Assembly: GCF_000772965.1 (NCBI RefSeq)
Contig: NZ_JPVQ01000036.1
Span: forward strand, 1 to 33,488
From: Ureibacillus massiliensis 4400831 = CIP 108448 = CCUG 49529
Lineage (GTDB): Bacteria > Bacillota > Bacilli > Bacillales_A > Planococcaceae
Reading direction: 5' to 3'
Length of the DNA: 33,488 nucleotides
This document shows, one piece after another, positions 23,210 to 29,753 of the stretch. Position numbers and translations under genes: made by a program. The notes beneath the pieces are model-generated. The model was given only the letters and a program-made list of their open reading frames with translations, was not told where the DNA came from and made no database searches. Position 1 is the first letter of the stretch; every line of letters starts with the position of its first letter.

Positions 23210-23896
23210 TTAACTCCATTTATAACCAATTCCCCAAACCGTTTTGAGGAAATCATCAATTGGTAATCCTGCTTTCCCGAGTTTATCTCTCAAATTACGG
23301 ATATGTGAGTCTACTGTTCTAATATCAGTATCTGTTTCATATTCCCAAGCAGCGTTCATTAATTCCTCTCTTGTAAATGTCTTTGTCGGTCTAGAAATCA
23401 TAGCCTCTAAAATATGGAATTCTTTTAGAGTCAGTTGAACAGTTAAATCCAAATAATGTAACGAGTATGTTTCTTGATCCAATTGAAAACCATTAAACTT
23501 AATCATATTTTGTTCATCATCATCTTCAGGGAATCTTCTTAGAACCGCATTTACTCTTGCCACTAATTCCTTTTCATTAAATGGCTTTGAAATATAGTCA
23601 TCTGCACCAATATTTAAACCTTTAACTAAGTCTTCTTTATCAGATCTAGCAGTCAACATAATGATTGGTACATTTGAAAATTCACGGATTTTTTCACATA
23701 CTTCCCATCCGTCCATTTCAGGCATCATAACATCTAATAAGATTAGTTGAATTCTTTCTCTCTCAAGTACTTTTAATGCCTCATTGCCATCCGTAACTTT
23801 GATGCACTTATATCTATGAGGGATTAAAAATAATTCAACTAAATCTAGCATTCTTTGCTCATCATCGACCAAAAGAATGGTTTGCGTTTTGGGCAT
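23210..23896 (-). CDS. OmpR-family response regulator
   Basis: A ~228-residue regulator. The receiver domain has the acidic pair in LVDDEQ, phospho-acceptor Asp in LILLDVMMPEMDGW, Thr in MLTARS and Lys in SKPFNEKEL. The winged-helix domain has the family's TLKEFHILEAM, FTREELMNAAW, VDSHIRNLRDKLG and WGIGYKW. The start chosen is the ATG at 23896 (MPKTQTILL), right after GGGGGTGGG and 16 bases past the kinase stop. As an OmpR-type factor it should bind direct repeats with a 10-11 bp period, exactly the form of sites A-F. One of those (site E) drives its own operon, so this is the best candidate for the shared regulator (inference). Confidence 0.93.
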   Translation of the reverse strand: MPKTQTILLVDDEQRMLDLVELFLIPHRYKCIKVTDGNEALKVLERERIQLILLDVMMPEMDGWEVCEKIREFSNVPIIMLTARSDKEDLVKGLNIGADDYISKPFNEKELVARVNAVLRRFPEDDDEQNMIKFNGFQLDQETYSLHYLDLTVQLTLKEFHILEAMISRPTKTFTREELMNAAWEYETDTDIRTVDSHIRNLRDKLGKAGLPIDDFLKTVWGIGYKWS

Positions 23897-23912
23897 ATTC
23901 CCACCCCCATAT

Positions 23913-25274
23913 TTAAATAATAATGGTAAATGTACTACCAATTCCTAAGTTACTTTCCACATTAATAGTACCGCCATGTGCTTCGACTAACTCTTTCACA
24001 ACAGCTAATCCAATTCCTGAACCACCATAAACTCGCGATCGTGATTTTTCAACACGGTATAATTTCTCAAAGATAAAATCTAATTCTTCCGACGGAATAC
24101 CGATTCCAGAATCAATAACCTTAACAACCGTTTTATCTCCTTTTTTATATGCTTCCAATAGTACTTCCGTATTTTCTTTTGAATATTTCAATGCATTATC
24201 TAATAAATTTACAATTATTTGCCCTAAGCGAATAGAGTCAGCAAATATTGTAAAATTTTCATTAGTTTTCAAGTTTAGTTTAATGTTTTTCAATTCAAAT
24301 GATGGTGCAACAAGTTTACAAATATCCTCAAGGAATGGTTGTGACTCAAAATTGGTTTTTGTTACCGTAAAAGAGTTTTCATCCATTCTAGCAAGATCTA
24401 ATAAATTCTTAACTAACTCTTTCATCTTGTTTGACTCTTCACCAATAATTTCAAGATATTGTTTTCTTTCCTCGTCACCCAATCCATCTCTCATTGCAAC
24501 ATTAGAGTAGCCAATTAAATAAGTTAAAGGTGTACTTAATTCGTGCGAAACCGAAGCTAGAAATTCATTCCGATCTTTTTTTAGTCTCTCCAAATCATTG
24601 GCCAGTTTTTGAATAGAAAAAGATAATTCACCAAGTTCGTCTTTCCCTAATTTAGGAAGGCTAACATTAAATTCACCTTTACTTAATTTTTCCGTTGCCT
24701 CTTTCATCCGTATTAATGGTCTAGTGATCACTTTTGATAATACAGCGTAAATTAGTAAAAGCACTACAAAACTGGTTACTCCCGCTATTGCGAAGTGAAC
24801 ATTCAAGTAGCTAACCATTTGATTAAGTGAGTTTGTACTTTGAAACATCACAACATAACCAACCTCAATTTCACTTACTTTATAGGGATGAATACTAACT
24901 ATATAAGGCGAATTTTCCCAATCAGAGATTAATATCCTATCCTTACCTTCTTCTAAATCTTTTATTAGTGGATTGTATACTTCTAATAAGTTGCTGTCTA
25001 TCCCAGAGTTTCCTATAATGTTACCTCTATTATCGGTAATGACAACTTCTCTCTCCTCATTCATTTCCATCAATACAATATGTTTTATTGTAGTATCAGA
25101 ATAATTCTCAACTAATACATCTCTGTGGTTTGCCCCATTTGATAATAATAAGGAAAACTCTTCTTCAACTCTGGTATGGATAATTTTTCGATGAAGATAA
25201 ACCATAAGAAAGCATTCCATCACAAGCACTACAATAAAAAAACATGTAGCCAGTTTTATAGAAACTTTGTTCAT
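23913..25274 (-). CDS. Membrane sensor histidine kinase
   Basis: A 453-residue sensor. The first membrane helix is at about residues 7-27. An extracytoplasmic domain of ~130 residues follows, then a second helix at about 162-183 and a HAMP linker. The dimerisation domain contains SHELSTPLTYLIGY (phospho-His), and the ATPase domain contains the N box (LLDNALKYS), G1 (DSGIGIPSEE), F box (FIFEKLYR) and G2 (GGSGIGLA). The extracytoplasmic domain has no Met/His cluster that would name copper directly. It precedes and is cotranscribed with the response regulator. An inverted repeat (25292-25318) lies just before its ribosome binding site GGAGG. The gene order kinase then regulator is the reverse of the second two-component system here. 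Confidence 0.93.
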   Translation of the reverse strand: MNKVSIKLATCFFIVVLVMECFLMVYLHRKIIHTRVEEEFSLLLSNGANHRDVLVENYSDTTIKHIVLMEMNEEREVVITDNRGNIIGNSGIDSNLLEVYNPLIKDLEEGKDRILISDWENSPYIVSIHPYKVSEIEVGYVVMFQSTNSLNQMVSYLNVHFAIAGVTSFVVLLLIYAVLSKVITRPLIRMKEATEKLSKGEFNVSLPKLGKDELGELSFSIQKLANDLERLKKDRNEFLASVSHELSTPLTYLIGYSNVAMRDGLGDEERKQYLEIIGEESNKMKELVKNLLDLARMDENSFTVTKTNFESQPFLEDICKLVAPSFELKNIKLNLKTNENFTIFADSIRLGQIIVNLLDNALKYSKENTEVLLEAYKKGDKTVVKVIDSGIGIPSEELDFIFEKLYRVEKSRSRVYGGSGIGLAVVKELVEAHGGTINVESNLGIGSTFTIII

Positions 25275-25291
25275 AATTATTTAATTCCTCC

Positions 25292-25318
25292 ATCCTTAAG
25301 ATAATCTTGCTTAAGGAT
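25292..25318 (-). other. Intercistronic hairpin between thioredoxin and kinase genes
   Basis: ATCCTTAAG and CTTAAGGAT form a perfect 9-bp inverted repeat with a 9-nt loop, immediately upstream of GGAGG for the kinase. No T-run follows. It could damp read-through or stabilise the upstream mRNA, setting low kinase and regulator levels relative to ccdA and the thioredoxin. Confidence 0.5.
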
Positions 25319-25325
25319 TCAAACG

Positions 25326-25871
25326 TTAATTTAAATTTTTACTTGGCAATATCTGTTCCATATAACTGCGAATAGCCGTTTCACTCATTTCCCCAGTAAT
25401 AATATTCTCTATTTTTCCTTCCGGATTAATAAGAACTGTCGTTGGTAAAGGATTAATATTATATGTACCCATTACACTTTTACTTTTATCGATTAATACA
25501 GGGAATGTTAATCCTTTACGATCAATGTAATTTTGAACTACAAAATCCGATTCAGCAATATTTACTGCTAAAACCTGAAGACCTTGTGTTTTATATACTT
25601 GGTAATAACGATTAATTATTGGAAACTCTCTTTCACAAGGTTTGCACCAAGTACCCCAAAAGTTTAAAAAGACCCCTTGTCCCCTATAATCAGATAACCT
25701 GTGTTCAACACCATCCATATCTATAAGTACGAAATCCGGAGCAACATCACCTACTTGTAAAACTTCAGCTTTTTCTTTCGTTAAACCTGTATAAATCGTA
25801 AATACTATAGCAGAAAATAATAATAGTAGAATAACAAATCTTACTACTCTACGTCTCTTTTTTTTATCCAT
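25326..25871 (-). CDS. ResA/TlpA-like membrane-anchored thioredoxin
   Basis: A 181-residue protein: basic N terminus, one membrane helix (VVRFVILLLLFSAIVFTIYTGL), and a TlpA/ResA thioredoxin domain with the active site WCKPC in NFWGTWCKPCEREFP and cis-Pro loop PLPTTV. It should face outward and receive electrons from the CcdA encoded just upstream, whose stop it follows by about 40 bases. In Bacillus, ResA keeps apo-cytochrome c haem-binding cysteines reduced; in this setting a role in repairing copper-catalysed disulfides or preparing copper sites is plausible (inference). It is a paralogue of the WCPPC protein at 10445-11071. Confidence 0.93.
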   Translation of the reverse strand: MDKKKRRRVVRFVILLLLFSAIVFTIYTGLTKEKAEVLQVGDVAPDFVLIDMDGVEHRLSDYRGQGVFLNFWGTWCKPCEREFPIINRYYQVYKTQGLQVLAVNIAESDFVVQNYIDRKGLTFPVLIDKSKSVMGTYNINPLPTTVLINPEGKIENIITGEMSETAIRSYMEQILPSKNLN

Positions 25872-25910
25872 AAATTAATATCCTTTCTTAAATTTCAGTC
25901 TTATAAAGTG

Positions 25911-26621
25911 TTAAAATCCTGTAAATCCACCGAAGTATGGTATTAAGAAAGTAATAATCATTGTCATTAAATCAAAGTATAATAGGATACCCATCATAAT
26001 CATTATAATCCCACCTATTTTCATAAATAGGTCGCTTCTTTTTTGAAGAAATTTCATTCTCCCAATAAATAGAGACATTACTAGGAATGGAATAGAAAAA
26101 CCAAGTACATAAAATAACATATAGATAATTCCCTGACTTGGATTTGAAATTCCTAACGCAATGACACCTGCAAGGATTGGACCTGTACAAGGGGTCCACC
26201 CAGCTGCAAAACCTATTCCAATCAAAACAGAACCAATATATCCTTGAGGTCTTTTCTTAAACTGGATTCTTTTTTCGGAACTTAAAAAATCAAATTTGAA
26301 GAAACCTAGAATTACTAAACCAAAGATAACCATAAATAGTGCACCAATTTGCCTTAGTAAATCTTGATACTGTATAAAGATTTGTCCAATTATGGAAGTT
26401 GAAAGTCCTAAAGCCAAAAAGATTATCGAAAATCCAATTAAAAATAATATCGTATGAATTAGCGCTCTCTTATGAAATATTCCTTTTTCTTCTTTCAATT
26501 CATTAAAGGACATTCCAGTAACATAAGAAAGAAATGCGGGATATAACGGAAGAGAACATGGTGAAATAAACGACAAAAGCCCTGCTCCGAATGCAAGAAA
26601 GAAATTTAATTGATCAACCAA
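25911..26621 (-). CDS. ccdA: CcdA-type cytochrome c biogenesis/thiol-electron transporter
   Basis: A 236-residue protein with six membrane helices and the two CcdA cysteines, in SFISPCSLPLYPAF and GWTPCTGPILAG, both flanked by the usual Pro residues. It moves reducing equivalents from cytosolic thioredoxin to extracytoplasmic thioredoxins such as the ResA-like protein next to it. Translation begins with TTG at 26621, eight bases after GGTGGAG. It is the first gene of the six-gene operon running to 21520. The promoter has a perfect TATAAT and tandem operator site E, which places thiol-redox maintenance and the two-component genes themselves under the shared control. Confidence 0.94.
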   Translation of the reverse strand: MVDQLNFFLAFGAGLLSFISPCSLPLYPAFLSYVTGMSFNELKEEKGIFHKRALIHTILFLIGFSIIFLALGLSTSIIGQIFIQYQDLLRQIGALFMVIFGLVILGFFKFDFLSSEKRIQFKKRPQGYIGSVLIGIGFAAGWTPCTGPILAGVIALGISNPSQGIIYMLFYVLGFSIPFLVMSLFIGRMKFLQKRSDLFMKIGGIIMIMMGILLYFDLMTMIITFLIPYFGGFTGF

Positions 26622-26691
26622 AATAATGTCTCCACCCTTACCATTTTATTTGAAAACAATGGCTACAAATAAAAATTTTAAAATTAAATAA

Positions 26692-26723
26692 ATTATAAAC
26701 AAGATTTATGCAAAAACTATGGA
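26692..26723 (-). promoter_or_regulatory. Tandem 11-bp operator plus -10, site E (ccdA-kinase-regulator operon)
   Basis: TCCATAGTTTT is followed by TGCATAAATCT (26702-26723), then 4 bp, then TATAAT (26692-26697). A third, weaker half-like segment (TTTATTTTC) lies directly upstream. Since the operon encodes an OmpR-family regulator, this is the likely autoregulation site. Confidence 0.8.
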
Positions 26724-26756
26724 GAAAATAAATCTTACCATTACAAAAGTCAAAAA

Positions 26757-26783
26757 GGTTATCCTATCTCAACTAGGATAACC
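26757..26783 (-). terminator. Terminator after the ferritin-like gene
   Basis: On the minus strand GGTTATCCTA, a 7-nt loop and TAGGATAACC form a perfect 10-bp stem followed by TTTTTG. It insulates the ccdA operon promoter from the upstream gene. Confidence 0.9.
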
Positions 26784-26876
26784 TTACAAAATTGACCATT
26801 TCTCTCTTTCCCATTTATATTTACTTTTCTGTACTATATCCTACATAATGCTAAATACGATGAAATGCTATTCTAA

Positions 26877-27284
26877 TTATAGATTCATCAATATATATTG
26901 TAATAGAGATAGATGACGCTGTTCATCTAGTGCAGCATTTTTAAAATACAATCTCCCTTTTGTTGATACTGCCCTCGAAGATAGTCTTAAATAGCAAATC
27001 GCACTATCTAATTCGTTTTGTATAGCTATACTTAAACCTTCTTCAAATTCAAAAGATATTATCTCATCAGGTTCTGAGGATTGCAGGCCATCTAAAGTAG
27101 GTAGAATTTTATTTAACCATTGAAAGTGTTTAATTTCATCACTCTGAATCTTTATTATCAAGTGTTGGTATTCTTCTTTAGGTGCAAGTTCTGCTAATTT
27201 ATTATAAAAGTTGTATTGTTTGACTTCATTAACTAAAGCTTTTGAAATTTCCTCTATTAAATGCTCATCATTATCCAAAATCAC
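26877..27284 (-). CDS. Ferritin-like (rubrerythrin/DUF2383-class) di-iron protein
   Basis: A protein of about 135 residues forming a predicted four-helix bundle. The carboxylate/His pattern of ferritin-like proteins is visible: NEVKQYNFY, DEIKHFQW (ExxH), NELDSAICYLR and DEQRHLSL (ExxH). This supports a di-metal site, although the closest subfamily cannot be fixed by eye. Such proteins detoxify peroxide or store iron. The start is unclear. The ATG at 27296 contains its own AAGGG; the GTG at 27284 or TTG at 27278 is better placed after it, and GTG is used here. The gene is monocistronic, with tandem operator site F at its promoter and a terminator after it, which links it to the copper regulon. 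Confidence 0.75.
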   Translation of the reverse strand: MILDNDEHLIEEISKALVNEVKQYNFYNKLAELAPKEEYQHLIIKIQSDEIKHFQWLNKILPTLDGLQSSEPDEIISFEFEEGLSIAIQNELDSAICYLRLSSRAVSTKGRLYFKNAALDEQRHLSLLQYILMNL

Positions 27285-27371
27285 ACATCCCTTCATTTAT
27301 TATGAGGAATTTTGGTATAAACTCTTTCAACGAATCCCTTTCACACCTTGCTTTTACGTATTACAGTTAAA

Positions 27372-27403
27372 ATTATAACAATTAAATTTGTAGAAATTAT
27401 GGA
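27372..27403 (-). promoter_or_regulatory. Tandem 11-bp operator plus -10, site F (ferritin-like gene)
   Basis: TCCATAATTTC is followed by TACAAATTTAA (27382-27403), then 4 bp, then a perfect TATAAT (27372-27377). Half-sites and spacing closely match site B. Confidence 0.8.
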
Positions 27404-27459
27404 TTTCATAAAAATAAAATGTCCATTGCCAATTTCATGACATGAACATTTATTAAAGT

Positions 27460-28860
27460 TTAATAACCTTTGCAATTTTTTATTTTATAAGGCAGTTTTA
27501 TTTCGAATTTAGAGCCTTTACCTAACTCACTCTCAACCGTAATTTGCCCATCCAAATACTTTACAAGTTCAAATACAATTGCTAAACCTAGGCCAGTTCC
27601 TCCATTTGTTCTAGACCTTGATTTCTCTACTCGATGGAAACGATCGAAGATGAATGGAAGATCTTCATTTGGAATTCCTATGCCTGTATCCTTAACAGAA
27701 ATCAGTATAGCTGTTTTTTCCTTTTTGGCCTCAACAATTATACTACCCTTTTCCGTATAATTAATAGCATTCTCTAATAAATTAAGTAGAATTTGTTCCA
27801 ATCTAAGTCCATCTGAAATAATTGAAGGTAACTCTGAATCCAATAATAATGATAAAGAGATATTTTTCTTCATTGCTTTTAACTTCACTTTTTGAACTGC
27901 TGATTCAATAACATCTTCTATATCAACTGACTGAATGTAAAGATTAATTATACCTTCTTCCATTTTGGACAATTCAAATAGTTCCTCGATTAGTTTTGCT
28001 AATCGTTCCGATTCTTTTTCAATAATCGCTGAATATATCCTTAATTCTCTCTCATTACTATATTGACCATGTTTGATTACTTGTGCGTAACCCATTAGAT
28101 ATGATATAGGAGTACGTAGTTCATGCGATATGTTTGCAAGCAACTCACTCCTATTTGAACGATAATTATTTAACTCAAGACTTAAATGGTTTATTGCATT
28201 AGCTAAAGAGCCAATTTCATCATTAGATTTTACCTCTACTTTTATGTTTAGTTTTCCTTTAGCAATTTCCCTCGTGGCTCTTTCCATTTTGAGAAGTGGC
28301 CTTGAAAGTTTTTTGGCTAGGAAAATCGTATAACCAAAAGCTAATATTATTGCTGCAATTATTGCAATTATTATCCAATCCCTTATAACATGCATTATTT
28401 GATGGATTTCATCAACAGAGGAAAATAAAATGACACCACCTTTAAATTCATTGTTTTCTATTATTGGTCTTCCGACGAAAAAGTACTTTTCATGAGTAAT
28501 AGGATCATGTTGTTCTTTTTCAAATTCCTCACCATTTTGAAGGGTTTTTAGCAAGTCTTCCGTTATGACCGAACCAGTATTAAATTCGTGTGAATAATTC
28601 GAGAAAATAACCTCTTCTTCATTGAAGACAAGGATGCCTTCATCTGTAATAGTACTTAAATAATCATAATACTCATCCATCATTGTGTTTCTTACTGCTA
28701 TTACAATTTTATCAGCTAACTCATTTACATTTTCATTAACGTGTAACCTATATACATTAAGAAAAATACTATCAATAAGTATTGCAAAAGGAATTAGGAT
28801 ACTAAGAAACAAAACCATGATAAATAATCCATATTTAATAACAATACTTTCTACTTTCAC
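27460..28860 (-). CDS. Membrane sensor histidine kinase (second system)
   Basis: A 466-residue kinase with a first membrane helix near the N terminus, an extracytoplasmic region of ~130 residues, a second helix (IIIAIIAAIILAFGYTIFLA) and a HAMP domain. The H box is ISHELRTPISYLMGY, followed by the N box LLENAINYTE, G1 DTGIGIPNED, the F box and G2 GGTGLGLAIV. The start chosen is the GTG at 28860 (VKVESIVIKYG), seven bases after AGGAG; it overlaps the response-regulator stop as GTGA, showing tight translational coupling. A longer frame from 28902 lies inside the regulator gene. The ligand is unknown. The gene lies downstream of copA but has its own promoter region. Confidence 0.93.
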   Translation of the reverse strand: MKVESIVIKYGLFIMVLFLSILIPFAILIDSIFLNVYRLHVNENVNELADKIVIAVRNTMMDEYYDYLSTITDEGILVFNEEEVIFSNYSHEFNTGSVITEDLLKTLQNGEEFEKEQHDPITHEKYFFVGRPIIENNEFKGGVILFSSVDEIHQIMHVIRDWIIIAIIAAIILAFGYTIFLAKKLSRPLLKMERATREIAKGKLNIKVEVKSNDEIGSLANAINHLSLELNNYRSNRSELLANISHELRTPISYLMGYAQVIKHGQYSNERELRIYSAIIEKESERLAKLIEELFELSKMEEGIINLYIQSVDIEDVIESAVQKVKLKAMKKNISLSLLLDSELPSIISDGLRLEQILLNLLENAINYTEKGSIIVEAKKEKTAILISVKDTGIGIPNEDLPFIFDRFHRVEKSRSRTNGGTGLGLAIVFELVKYLDGQITVESELGKGSKFEIKLPYKIKNCKGY

Positions 28861-29564
28861 ATTTGGTCTCCTGGTACTGTAAACTGATAACCAATACCCC
28901 AAATTGTATTTATAAATTTTGCTTCTCTCAAAACATTTTTAATTTTAGTTCTAATGTTTTTTATATGAGTATCAACAATCCGAACATCCCTATCTTCGTG
29001 GTTCTCCCAGATTTGATTTAGCAAAATATCTCTCGTGAAAATGTGATTTGGTGAATTAGCTAATATAAAAAGTAAATCAAATTCCTTTGTAGTTAATTCT
29101 ACTAAAGTGTTATTTATGTAAAGTTTCCTACTACTTAAATGCATTCTGAATAACCCATTTGAAAATGAAATACTATTCTCCTTTAATGTATGGCTATTTT
29201 TTATTTGGTCAGTCCTACGAAATAGAGCTTTCATTCGTGCCTTTAGTTCTTCAAATTCAAAGGGCTTTACTAAATAGTCATCTGCACCAATTTCAAAACC
29301 TTTCACTTTATCAGATAACTCTGTTCTTGCAGTTAGCATTAAAATTGGCGTCTTATGCTTTTTCCTGATTTCCTCACAAATTGTCCACCCATCAACATAT
29401 GGAAGCATAATGTCTAGAATGATAAGGTCAAAATGCCTTTTCTTTATTAGTTCTAAAGCTTCTGCACCATCTTTGGCTGAATAAACATTATATTCATATC
29501 TTAAATGTATAATTAATAAATCCAACATATACTTTTCATCTTCAACAATAAGAATATCTCTCAA
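28857..29564 (-). CDS. OmpR-family response regulator (second system)
   Basis: A 235-residue regulator starting with TTG at 29564 (MRDILIVEDE), placed after AAAGGATGG. Receiver landmarks are VEDEKYM, LIILDIMLPYVDGW, MLTART and VKPFEFEELKA. The winged helix has LTTKEFDLLFIL, FTRDILLNQIW, VDTHIKNIRTK and WGIGYQF. It forms a two-gene operon with the kinase it overlaps. A palindrome (29627-29652) lies 60-90 bases upstream. It is the alternative candidate to bind the tandem operators elsewhere in this window, but no such site was seen at its own promoter, which argues mildly against it. Confidence 0.93.
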   Translation of the reverse strand: MRDILIVEDEKYMLDLLIIHLRYEYNVYSAKDGAEALELIKKRHFDLIILDIMLPYVDGWTICEEIRKKHKTPILMLTARTELSDKVKGFEIGADDYLVKPFEFEELKARMKALFRRTDQIKNSHTLKENSISFSNGLFRMHLSSRKLYINNTLVELTTKEFDLLFILANSPNHIFTRDILLNQIWENHEDRDVRIVDTHIKNIRTKIKNVLREAKFINTIWGIGYQFTVPGDQM

Positions 29565-29626
29565 AAGTCCATCCTTTCAAAATATATTGTTCAGCCAAAA
29601 TGTTGACATATTTTTCATTGAATTAT

Positions 29627-29652
29627 TGAAATGACTATTAATAATCATTTCA
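29627..29652. promoter_or_regulatory. Palindrome upstream of the second two-component operon
   Basis: TGAAATGA (29627-29634) and TCATTTCA (29645-29652) are perfect 8-bp inverted repeats with a 10-bp spacer. The position, 63-88 bases before the TTG start, is right for an operator. The identity of the binding protein is unknown. Confidence 0.5.
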
Positions 29653-29668
29653 TTTTAAGAGTAAAAAT

Positions 29669-29701
29669 AATGGCGTTTACCCTATTGGATGAACGCCCAT
29701 T
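29669..29701 (-). terminator. copA terminator
   Basis: On the minus strand AATGGGCGTT and AACGCCATT pair around a 14-nt loop with one bulged G, followed by ATTTTTA. It lies about 55 bases after the copA stop and before the second two-component promoter. Confidence 0.75.
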
Positions 29702-29753
29702 AGTTAATAGAGTAAACTTCCTTCCTTTAATCTACTCTATATGAAAGTTAAAT

